This document shows, piece by piece, positions 22,551 through 33,291 of a stretch of DNA of 64,000 bases. Source of the stretch: Phytophthora quininea (Eukaryota > Oomycota > Peronosporomycetes > Peronosporales > Peronosporaceae). The translations under genes were made by a program, and so were the position numbers. The stretch's first letter is position 1. Each line of letters starts with the position of its first letter. The notes under the pieces are model-generated. The model ran no database searches. It saw only the letters and a list, made by a program, of their open reading frames with translations, and was not told the origin of the DNA. The stretch spans positions 124,001-188,000 of the forward strand of contig JAAVTG010000672.1 in assembly GCA_011947345.1 (NCBI GenBank), in the 5' to 3' direction.

Positions 22551-23890
22551 ATGAGCCGAGCGTCCTCCCGCGCGCCCGACGACCAGACCAAGCTCAAGAA
22601 GCAGCTGACGGAGCTATGCAAGCTCGAGGCCAACAAGTTCTGCGCCGACTGCGGCTGTCGCGGGCCTCGCTGGGCCAGTATCAACCTCGGCGTGTTCATC
22701 TGCATCGCCTGCTCGGGCATCCACCGCTCGCTGGGGGTACACTTGACGTTCGTGCGAAGCGTCAATTTGGACTCGTGGACAGCCGAGCAGGTGCAGCAGA
22801 TGCAGCGTTGGGGTAACGCCCGCGCCAAGGAGTACTATGAGGCCAATGTACCCCGAGACTACCGTATCCCTACCGAACACTCTTCGGTCCGGGAGAAGGA
22901 GATGTGGATCCGAGAGAAGTACGAACGTAAGCGATTCATCGCCCAAGATGTCCCTAAAGAGAGCAGGCGCAAACAGGAGAGCAGTGACGAAGAAGAAGAG
23001 GAGGAAGAGACCATCAAGAGACGCAGTCGACGTAAAGAAGGCTCGAGCTCTCGTCACGGCTCCAGGACGGCCTCTAGAGAGGCTACACCCACCGTAACCC
23101 CATCGCAGCCGAAGGCAACCAACGACATCTTGTCGTTCGATGTGTTTAGTGCACCGGTGCCGAAGCAGGAGCCTCTGGTGCCGGTTGTGACGGCCCAACC
23201 TGCTACGCAGGACGAGTGGGCGTCCTTTGGAGGCTCCACTAATGCCCAGAGTGGATTTAAAGACGCCTTTGCACCGGCGCCGGTAGACCAGCACAAGAAC
23301 CAGATGGCCAACATCATGGCGAGCTTCGGTAGTTCCTCCACCCCGCAGCAGAACGCGTTCCCTCCTCAGCAGGGAATGCCACCGGCGCCGATGGGGATGA
23401 ACGTGACTGCTGGGATGAATAACATGGGCATGATGCAGCCCAGACCTATGGGGATGAACATGGGCATGGCTCCCCAGCAGCAAAACTTCATGAACCCCAT
23501 GATGCAGCAGAATATGATACAACAGTCCAACATGATGCAGCAGAACATGATGGGACAGCAGCCCAATATGATGGGACAGCAGAACATGATGATGAATCCG
23601 TTCGGCCAGCAGCAAGGGGATGAACGGCAACGGCTTCCAGGGTACGTCAGATTACTATGAGGTTAGTCGTTTATGTGGCAACTAACTTGTGGTCCTTTAT
23701 AGGCGCTCCGATGGGCATGAACCCGATGGGCATGAACCCGATGGGGATGAACCCGATGGGGATGAACCCGATGGGGATGCAGATGAACCAGGGCGGATTC
23801 CAACAGCAGCAGCAACAACAGCGACCCCCACAACAACAGCAGCAACCGCAGGCAGGAGGACTGAACCAGCCTTTCGTCAGCTTCGGTTAG
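22551..23890 (+). CDS. ArfGAP, SMAP-like, with Met/Gln-rich tail
   Basis: GTPase-activating protein for Arf in vesicle budding. ATG 22551. The zinc finger is CADCGCRGPRWASINLGVF then CIACSGIHR, with the arginine finger in GIHR and the LGVHLTFVRS block. This fits the SMAP/AGD5 type (DSWTAEQVQQMQRWGN, EYYEANVP, IREKYERKRF). An acidic stretch, Ser/Arg-rich region and a long low-complexity tail rich in Met, Gln and Asn follow. Intron 23642-23702 (61 nt, actaact branch). The frame before the intron must change at G4 23616-23619 to join the MGMNP repeats of exon 2. It diverges from cysteine synthase copy 1 with 145 bp between start codons. Confidence 0.85.
23709..23780 (+). repeat. 15-bp tandem coding repeat (MGMNP units)
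   Basis: About five copies of gatggg(c/g)atgaaccc in exon 2 of the ArfGAP gene, encoding repeated Met-Gly-Met-Asn-Pro. The copies differ only by c/g at one position, so the expansion is recent. CAG/CAA runs encoding poly-Gln follow at about 23800-23850. Confidence 0.85.
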
Positions 23891-24027
23891 ACGTCGTCGA
23901 CACGAATCGGTCTATCCCCTCAGAGCGAAGTAGCTCCCCTTAGAGCACAAAGATAACCAGCTAACACCCTCGGCTTCGGTACTCGATCTCGAATTCATGG
24001 GAATAAATACACTAAGCTTGCATTTTC

Positions 24028-26787
24028 CTAAGACTTCAAGTACCTGGCGTCCATGATGAAATGCACCAAGCTCTTGCTAGGGATCTCACTGATATCGTCT
24101 TGAGTCAACATGTCGAACAGTTCGTATCTTTCTCCGGTGGTGAAGTCCAATCCGTTCGTGGTTAGACATCTCGTAAACCCGTCAATGTCCAGCACCCCAG
24201 CAGCGTCCACAGTCTTCGCTGCTTCCTGCATTTGCTCGTCAAAAGTGAGTTGCCACGCAGTCATTGCATTTCGGAAGAATTCCTCCAGCTCCAGCGTCTT
24301 TTGCTCCAGACTTCGTCGATATAATTTCTCTCGGAACAGAGTGAAGTGGCTATTGCGCTGCATCGTCGGTGGGAAAGCGAGTTTGCAAGCTTCAAGCACC
24401 AGGGACGCTGGGATTGTTCGACTGGTGGTGGGTTCGCCATCTCCAATATACTCCGTCCACATCGAAATCAACGTCGAGTACGCCAACGTTTGGATTATCG
24501 CAGCAGAACTTGCAATCGAATTCGATCGAGGCGTCTTCTTGGCAACGAATAAGCCCAAAATGCACTTGACGAGCTTCTGGAAGAACGCAAACGCGAAGTC
24601 TTTGGACTCTAGGCGAGCTTTATCCGCGCCAAAGAACCACCCGAACAGTTCGCACCGCACGTGGTTGTCCTTCTCGCTGTAATGCAGCAACGAACGCTCG
24701 AGCTGCAGTGTGTGCATGACAGCGATGGATTTGATCCCGTACTTCCGCACCAAGTAGTCTTTGGCCAGCGTTTTGAACGATCGCGACGCTGCATCACGTC
24801 GTAGGAATACCCACCGCTCATCAAATGTCAGTACCGACACTGCTTCACTGCCAGCAGCTGGCGTAAGCTCCGCTGCGTCTCGTGAGAATTGTAAATGCAA
24901 AATCGCAGACACTAGGTGGCAGACTTCGGCTAATGGGAAGACGTGGATCGTAGCGCTCGATTTCCGAGGAGTAGTGAAGCGACTGCCAAAGAAAATGGCG
25001 TTCTTGCGACGTCCAGAGACTGCAGACAACGGACGATTTGAAGACGACCGACGACGAGGCTTTTGTGCTTTGGCGTCTCCTTCTTGGGACCCAAGTTGCT
25101 GTAGTGGCAGCTCGGGGATAATCGGACTTTGGTCTTCGTTGTCCATTTCGTTGATCAGTTTATGACGACCACAAACACATTCGCATTGAGGGTTATTGTC
25201 ACCGTCTTGAGGTTTCTGCTGAAGCATTTCGTGCTCTCTCTTTAAGCGTTTGATAGGACATTCGTACGTTTGCAATCGACCACGAAGTGATTCCGACAAG
25301 AATGAGGGGTTTGGAATCAAATAGAGAGACTTCGACTGCGAGCTCCTCGACCAGCTCCATCAACTCGTGCACACGCTTAGATATCCGCGATTCCTCTGAA
25401 TGGAATAATGCCAGCTTAGGAGACACCGTTTGCTTCGAGTCGCGGTTCTCCTCACCCGGTTGTAGCTGCAGCAATTCATGTAAATCGTCGAGCAATGTTT
25501 GGTATCGTTTGTCGTCGTTGGCTTCGTCTCGAGCGTGTAAAGCGTCCTGCAGCTCAGTGGGCGTCACGTAGTCGAAACATTCTCGTAGAAATTCTCGTCG
25601 GTCTTGGCTCTTCATGTTCCCCACAGCAGCAGCCAATGTGTCGGAGAGTTTGGGCATTTCTCGCTCCACTGCATTTTCCAGAAGCAGATTTAGCAAATGT
25701 CTGGCGTCTGCGTTCGAGCAGGTAGCGAAAGCGTTCACGATTTCCTCACAAAGCGACTCGAAACTCAAATCTTTCAGATGCAGTGTCGGCGGGATGTAGT
25801 ACGCGTCTAGTTGCTCTCTTCGATGGGAAGCTGCTTCCTTCGCAGCAGTCACTGCAGCTGCAGTACTGGCTCGAGCTTCCTGCAGCATTTCGGTCAGAAG
25901 CTTGATCTCACTTTTCGAGGAATCCACGGCAGCTTGAGAACTCTGAGTGCGCATTTTCTGCTCTGCAAACTCTTGGAACCAAGGCCTGCCCAGCTCGAAG
26001 AATAAAGCGGAGGGATTCCTCCGGTATTGCTGCGATTTAAGCTGTCGTTGCACTTCCTCGTAGTTGGAATACACTGCAGCTCGTAGCTCGTCGATCACTT
26101 GGTTGAGAAAAGGAAACTGGTCGTCCAGAGCGACATTCATTTGCGTTAGACAGGCGAAGGACACAGCCGATAGAAACGTATTCGGCCTGGGCATCCTGTT
26201 CATCAACGCTGCCAAACAAACAAATTAGAACTCACCACCACTTTTCACTACTCTTTCGTACCTTTCGCTTGTGTGAAAGTTGTCTCGCAGAACAGCGCAG
26301 ACGATCGAAAGTTGGGCTGCTCGTCTTCCCAGACCTTCAAAAGCGCGTCCAGCTTCATCTTCAACGCCGTCGAGTCGGTCTCTTGCAGTGCAGCAGCTTC
26401 AATCGCCGCCGGTTTATCTGGTGGTGGTGATGAACATGCTTTGCAGACGCTTGCAGATAATTGCCCCATAGTTTGCATGGGGAAAGCGATGGTCTCCAGC
26501 TCCATGTATCTCGCTTGACTGGCGCTTGTTGGTCGTGCTAGTCGCGCTGAGTTCGGTCGAGGTGATCTCTGTGCCATACTGCTAGTCGACGCCACTTGCG
26601 ATGCTGAAAGGGGTCTCTTTGGTCGAGAGGAAGATTCCATCTGTACATGGCGACTCGCTCTTGGACTCGCGCGGACTCCAGCCGCGTACGGCGAGTAATT
26701 CATCGACCAAGCTGCCCGACTTGGTTTATGAGCCTGCGGTCTCGGTGGTCGACCAGAAACAACTTCCACACGCGGCGTTGACGACAT
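24028..26787 (-). CDS. Coiled-coil protein of unknown function, possibly flagellar
   Basis: Two exons with intron 26209-26261 (53 nt), which joins TTFTQAK to ALMNRMPRPNTF. ATG 26787 (MSSTPRVEVVSG) is chosen; ATG 26886 also lies in frame but is 12 bp from the start of the divergent gene. The N terminus is Ser/Arg/Pro-rich and disordered. The conserved block from MPRPNTFLSAVSFAC through LRAAVYSNYEEVQ faintly recalls the N-terminal domain of TSNAXIP1-type ciliary proteins. Long helical and coiled-coil stretches follow (SEIKLLTEMLQEARAS, LKREHEMLQQK), then a helical C terminus. A frame break lies at G4 25306-25309. No catalytic motif. The flagellar guess rests on the neighbours (EF-hand/WD40 and IQ/Dpy-30 genes) and the weak domain resemblance. 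Confidence 0.6.
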
Positions 26788-26897
26788 TTTACAAGTGGTG
26801 GTGGTGCAGTGGTGGTGGGGCCTCCTAAAATTACGAAACTCTTCCGCCGTGTATTGAAACCGCGGTGTCCTCCGAGGTTTACTCATTTCCCAGCAGA

Positions 26898-29800
26898 ATG
26901 GCGGCGTTGCTGCAGTACCAGGCATGTCTGGGCATCATGGTTCGTCTCCAGGTCGAAGACCTAACGTTGTTGAAGCAAGACTTCGACCAAGCTGGTCGAG
27001 GACTATCACTGCGAGAATTCGTCAACGTCATGCTCGACCGCGTGAGTTGGGAGCCTGAGAGCGTCGTCAACTTCATCGAAGACCTGGTGGAGCTGTTTGC
27101 CCAAGTGGATGTGAACGGGGACGGCACCATGGAATGGGAGGAATTCACCAGCGCCATCATCGAAGGCGGCATGGGCTCCAGTGGCACCAACGACGACGTG
27201 GCAGGCACCGTGTCCCAACTGCGAGATCTCCAGTATGAAGAGCACCCGCGATTCGTCGATACGGCGGTGAATCGCCCGCCCAAACGGATCGAATACATTC
27301 CCGAATTCCGTCGACTACTACTACTTGAAAGTTCCCGTCCGGTGGTGGAGTTGCTGGACCCTGCAGGACTGTTTCCTCCTGAAGCTGATGAACGACCGAA
27401 AGATGACAATGCAACGAGTTTTAATGGAGTTGAAAGCGATTCAAATGTCGATTCGGTAGCAGCGGAAGACGCTGCAACCTCCGGGTTCGCCTTCACACCA
27501 ACGCTGCCGGTGGTGAACAAGTTCCATCCGCTTTGCTATATCTCAGGATACCGCCGCGACCAGGATGAAGTTCGCTCGGAGCGTTCCCTGTCCAAGCGAT
27601 CAAATATCTGTCAGGACTGGATTTGCTTGCAGTATCTGCTGGAGATTTAAAGCTTACTTTTGGCCAACAACGCTTCTTACAGCGTGTAGTTTGAGTGCTT
27701 TGGACACGCCATGTCCGCTGGCGATTGTCCACACTCCTCGACCACAACGAGTACTGGAGTGGAGCTCAAACACGCAGCAATTGTTCTCCATTTCTGCGGA
27801 TTTAATGATCTCCGTCTGGCACGTGAGTCGTCAATCCCAGTCAACCACCACCACTGGCAGCGCTAAGCCTCGAAACGAGTCGAAAGCCGACGGGACCTGC
27901 GATGTTCGACTCGTGGCGACACTCAAGAAACACACAGACTTGCTGCAAGACTTATTGATCCTCAACGACGACACGTTGCTATCTTGTGGCATGGACAACA
28001 TCATCTACCTCTGGGATGTGCATACATTACAACAACGAGCGTTCCGTCAAGGGCATCGTCGAGGTGTACGTTTAATGGTGAAATTGTCGTCTCAAGTGTT
28101 CATCAGTGCTGGTTTCGAAAATGAAGTCTATGGCTGGGAGATCTCCGCGCTTGCTACGTCGCCGGTCTTTCGACTATCAGGCCACGGATCTCCAGTCTGC
28201 TGCATCCAATTGATTTCTTCTGCGACGTACGCTGCAGCGACGGCTTTGATGAAGAACACCAAGGCGGGGGCCTCTGGGATTCGAATGCTAGCGGATCAGT
28301 GCATTACTGTCGACGATGAAGGCTGGTTCCGGTGGTGGACGTTGGCGAACGTCTTGTCGATGGAAAGCACAGACGCCGAGTTGAATAGCAGTCGACGTTG
28401 CTTGCAGGTCTTTCGACTGGGCAGCGACTTGAGTCGATCCCCGTGGAGAGCGCACTCTTTAGCGGTTTTAAACAACGGCCAAATGCTGCTGGTCGCCGGA
28501 GTTCACAAGGTTAAATTGCTACGACGAGTGCGAATCAAGCCGAGAGTGCTAGCAGCGAGTGCCGTGCTCTACAACGAAGCATCTTTAACGATCGCGACAG
28601 CGACCGATCGAGAAATCCGCGTGTGGGATGCGGCATCGGGAGCTTTACTGCGGTCGTATAGAGACCTCGTCGGCGCAGACATCACCAGCGTCGATATGGA
28701 CGCCCGACAAAGGAAAATTGTCGTTGGAGCTCAGAATGGAGAGATCGCGGTGGTGAACTATCTCAACGGAGCGGTTCTCGGACGCTGGACGCCGCACTTC
28801 CAGCAAGTGTCAGCGCTGCTGTACTGCAGAGAGGATAGGACAGTCTTGACGGCGTCTTGGGATCGATCCCTTCGTTTGTACGACGACGACGCGCCACGAG
28901 TTGATGGTGTTGTAGCGCAGAATGTGCTACTTCGTTGCATCACCGACGCACACGAGAGCGATATTAAATGCCTGGCGTACTGTCACGCGATGAGTCTCGT
29001 GGCTAGTGGAGGCATCGACGGTGTTATCAAGATCTGGGACTACATCTACTTCCTCCTCGAGGACACGTGCATCGCGCCGACTCCGGACTCAGGAACCTCG
29101 TTCAGTGCTTTACCGACTGCACATGGTGTTCATCCACACGCAAGCAGTGAAGTGAACGTCCTCGAGTTTATCGAGCCGTATCCACTGCTGCTATCGGGCC
29201 ACGAAAGCGGTCAAGTGTGTATCTGGGGGCTCACTCCTTCAAAGCCGACGACATTATTGCTGTGCTTCTACCCGTTCCACATGAGTCCGGTGCAAATTCC
29301 ACCACTGATCGAGGCTGTTGTTGCAGATGATGACCCACCACCACCCGAAGCTGACGGAGCTTTGCCGTCCGATTCTGAAGTGGCTATCAATGAGGATTCT
29401 CCGCCACTACCGCCGTCGTCACCACTGACGCTGGCAAAACTCAACAGCGCCATCACTTGCTGTCGAACGTTTTACGACGAGACTGGTGGTGAACAACTCG
29501 CTGCTGGCATTGACCGCGGACGGTTCCTGCTATTCGTCAGTAGTTTCTACGGCGAGTTGATCGAGTGCGATATCTCCAAACTCATCGCTGCAGCGCACGT
29601 CCGCGCCTTCCGAGAGGAAAACATCCCATCACGACAAGATCGGTCGTATAACCCTCGCCGGCGCTTCTTACGACAAGGCAAGAACGCCCGGCGAGATCGA
29701 AACAAACACATCCACGGGATGGATCATCCCGAGCTGAAGCTTCCTCAAGTGACCGAGTCCGATGTGCTGTGTACACATCGGTGGAGTGCTCATAAAGGAA

Positions 29801-31956
29801 ATATTCGCTGTCTCCAAATTGTCGCTGAGCCTCGAGGCATTTTGACGTGCGGTAGTGATAAAGGCGTTCATGTTTGGGACTTTCAAGGTCGAAAACTCGG
29901 TAGTTTAGCGACAGGAGCGACACCGGGCGACACATCAACCACCAACGATAACATTTGGCAATGGGAAGTCGACGCTGCTGGTGCCGCGGCGTTCAAACCC
30001 AGACAAGCACAAGAGATCTGGAGCGAGTTAAAAGGCAGCAAGCTGAAACTTGTAGCAACACGACAGCTCTCGCTTTCGCCGGCTAATCGACGCAAGCAAA
30101 GCGCGTTGATGGGCAGTGCAAGTGCTCCTGTGCTTAATCAACGTGAAGAAGCTCGTCGAACGAGCTCTCAACTGCTGAACGGCAGTGCATCTACTGGTGT
30201 CATTGAGATGAACCTCGTGCATGAGGATGAAGAAGAAGATGCAACTGAAGAATACCCGGAGGAAGCTACGGGTCATGCACATCGTCTCTTCCAGCAGCTT
30301 CAGGGTAAAACAACCTGGAAGAAGAGCGACCTGCAGCTGGCAAGACAAGCAGCTTGGGAAAAGGAACGCGTCAAGTTCCAGCAGCGCATGAAGAGCATCA
30401 TTCGACGCAAACACAAGCAGAAGAAGAGAGAGGAAAGAGCTGAAGACAACCAGCGTGGAGATGGAGAAACTAAAGCGGTTGATGGAGATGTGACCGATTC
30501 CTTGGGAAGCTTGATCTTCTCGGAGCAGCCCAAGTGGAGGACCCAGCCATGCTGCTGCCGACGCTGCAGAACCCCGTACAGGAGCTACCGTTCGCAGACA
30601 AGGACAATTGGGCCGTGGGCAGTCTCAACCGAGAGAAACAAATGTACGAGCATTTCCACCGAGAAAACATTCGACGCAGCAACAAGCAGATCGCCAACAG
30701 TAGCGGTTTGCTACGACAGAAGCGACTGGAGAACTCGATCGCAAGTATGGACTTGACACCGTCACCATTCCTGCTGGAGAAGCTCGGAGTGAGCTGCATC
30801 ATCCGCGAGAACGTCGAGGAGAGCGAACTCCCCAAACGAAAGAAGCAAACCAAGAAGCAGATCCCAAGAGCGCATTCGATGAAGACGTTGCCACCAGTGA
30901 CGAACCAGAACCAAGTTGAGTCGACACTTGCAATCAGCAGCAGTACCAGTGCTTTAACACGGCGTAGTCTCTTGTCGGCTCTTTGCCAGCAGTACGATGA
31001 CCTTCTTGGGGATGATAACGACAACAATCTGGAAGTTTCTGAAGATGCAGCTGGAGATGGAGCTGAAGAAGCTCAGAAATTGGCGACCAAAGCTCCTCCT
31101 GAAGCGGTTGAGCCTGAAGATAAACAGAAAGCGGTGGTGAAGATCCGTCGTAGATACCCAAAGTCGGCTCTATCTCCAGGTAGTCCCAAGGTTCGCAAAG
31201 CTCCATCTTCCAGTTCTGCTGGCTCAGTTCGTAGTGCGTACAAGTTAAAAGCACCGCCAAAGGAGCACAAGCAGGCCAAGAAGGTTCGTATCCGCTCGGA
31301 CGCTGCGCTCATGCGGCAGGAGCGCTTCGGACCCTACTCGGGACGATGTGGTGAATATCTACCGCACCTTCCGCAAACTGGACCAGGACGGCAGCGGTTC
31401 CATCACGCTGACCGAGCTCTTGGACGGCGCCGGCCTCTTCTCCGGTACGCACATGCAGGACAATATCGGCAGTATCTTCAGCAGCGTCGACAAGGACCAC
31501 AGCGGACAGATCGACCTCGCCGAGCTCTGCAGCGTCGTGTTTGGAGACGCACCGCCCGACATTCTGGAGGAGATTTTGCGGCTGTGCAGGTTATTAGAAG
31601 CTGTGGAGAAGTCTCGACGTGTCCGCAAGAAGACGCTGTCGGCCGAGCAAGTGCAGGAGCTGCGGGACCTCTTCAAGGTTGGTCAAGTTGAAGTTGCCTT
31701 CAACTGGTTGAAGTTGACCTGTACCCCTAACGTTTGTGTGTTGTAGCTCTACGACAAGGACGGTAATGGAGACATCGACGCTGGTGAGCTGTTCGAGGCC
31801 TTGCGGTACAACGACCGCTTCTATGACAGCGAGCGCAGAGGCTCCATGCAGATCTCCAAAGACGACGTCGTGCGCATCATTTCGGCCTTCGACGTCAATG
31901 CCAACGCGTCGCTCGACCTCGAAGAGTTCATCGAGCTCTTCAGCGCAGACGCTTAG
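26898..31956 (+). CDS. Very large EF-hand / WD40 / EF-hand protein
   Basis: ATG 26898. An EF-hand comes early (QVDVNGDGTMEWEEF). A long WD40 region follows (SADLMISVWHV, GMDNIIYLWDV, SGGIDGVIKIWDY, CGSDKGVHVWDF), with a low-complexity Pro/Asp insert near 29320-29420. Then come charged coiled-coil segments and at least three further EF-hands (LDQDGSGSITLTE, VDKDHSGQIDLAE, YDKDGNGDIDAGE). Intron 31678-31746 (69 nt). Frames change near 27568, at T4 27658-27661, at 30533 and near 31342. No start codon precedes the last EF-hand block, so I treat all of it as one gene of about 1,650 residues. The EF-hand plus WD40 architecture resembles WDR49/WDR64/EFCAB8-type axonemal proteins. Predicted role: calcium-responsive axonemal scaffold. 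The single-gene model is inference. Confidence 0.7.
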
Positions 31957-32094
31957 CCGAAACCGACAACTCGCATCATGCAGAGCTGATTGGAAGCCTT
32001 CAAGATGCAGACATGATTGGCATCGGCGGTGTCGTGGACATGGCGAGAACCAGTTGGTCTCCAGCAGCATTCCGCCATTCATCAGCTCCAAGTC

Positions 32095-33253
32095 ATGCTT
32101 GGCAGTGTCGGTGCTCTCCACCGTTATCTTCGACCGAGCTGTCGAGCTCTAACTACTTCGTCGTCTCTTGGAGATGTCTCGGTCTCCACTGCCGGGTCCG
32201 TCGACCTTATGGCGTCCGTAGGCAACACGCCGTTGCTGGAGCTGCCGTCCGTGTCCCGACTCACTGGCTGCAGGATCCTCGCCAAGGCCGAGTACACGAA
32301 CCCGAGCGGTAGCATCAAGGACCGCGTCGCCAAGTCGCTCATCCTCGACGCGGAAGACCGGGGACTGTTGCAACCTGGCGGCACCATCATCGAAGCCACG
32401 GGGGTAGCACGGGCGTCTCGCTCGCTCTGCTGGGAGCGTCTCGAGGCTACAAGACGCTGCTGACGATGCCCGACATCACTGCCATTGAAAAGTGCAGATG
32501 ATGAAGACCATGGGCGCCCAAGTGCACGTCCTGCCGCACGTGGCCATGTCGGACAAGAACCACTTCTTCCACGTCGCTCAGCGACTCGCTCAAGACACGC
32601 CGAACGCCTTTTGCCCCAACCAGTTCGACAATTTGGCCAACATGCGAGCGCACTACGAAGGCACAGCGCCGGAGATCTGGCGGCAGGTGGACGGAGATAT
32701 CGACGGCTTCGTGTCGTCGGCCGGCACGTCCGGCTCCATCGCCGGCATGTCCAAGTTCCTGAAGCAGCAGAAAACCAACGTCAAGGTGTGGCTAATCGAC
32801 CCAGAAGAGACCAGAGGCATCTCCATGTTCGTCAACAACGACAGAGGCACGTCCACGATGAAGGACGGATTCGAGATGGTGCCGATGGCACAGGGATCAA
32901 CGATCGCTGAGGGTGTCGCTGCACTCGCTCGAGTGACCAGAAATTGCCAAGAAGCGACCATCGATGCAGGCGTCACTGCTACCAACCAGGAGATCGTCGA
33001 CATGGCCTACTTCTTGCTGCGTAACGACGGTGTCTTCGTTGGTCCCAGCAGTGCGTTGAACGTGATCGGAGCTGTCAAAATGGCGCGTAAACTTGGACCA
33101 GGCAGCACCATCGTGACCATCCTCGCTGACAGTGGCGTTCGATACGGCAGCAAGCTCTACAATGAGGACTGGCTGCAAGAGAATAACTTACTGCCACAGA
33201 AGGCTGCGACTTCGTTGGACTTCATTGGCGAAGCCACCTTCCCCAAGGTCTAA
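32095..33253 (+). CDS. Cysteine synthase copy 2, with organelle-type leader
   Basis: Same enzyme as the copy at 21.3-22.4 kb, inverted and nearly identical from VDLMASVGNTPLLEL onward. The N terminus differs: MLGSVGALHRYLRPSCRALT (ATG 32095) is basic, lacks acidic residues and is rich in Ser/Thr, as in a mitochondrial presequence. The PLP Lys motif PSGSIKDRVA and the C-terminal half (32492-33253) are intact. Two breaks are shared with copy 1: G5 32400-32404 and A4 32488-32491. They bracket a stretch (32404-32497) with GT-AG ends whose removal would restore the frame, but this stretch encodes the substrate loop. Lies 138 bp after the WD40 gene stop. Confidence 0.8.
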
Positions 33254-33291
33254 AGTAGTGATCGGAATTGTAGTGAACAGACGCAAGAGCC

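Noticed and set aside
31348..31956. Separate calmodulin-like gene
   Set aside because: The frame opens with GTG and no ATG, and it continues directly from the upstream frame after a small shift.
32404..32497. Intron in cysteine synthase copy 2
   Set aside because: GT-AG ends and frame would fit, but the segment encodes the substrate-binding loop and following helix, conserved in the family; kept only as an alternative needing RNA evidence.
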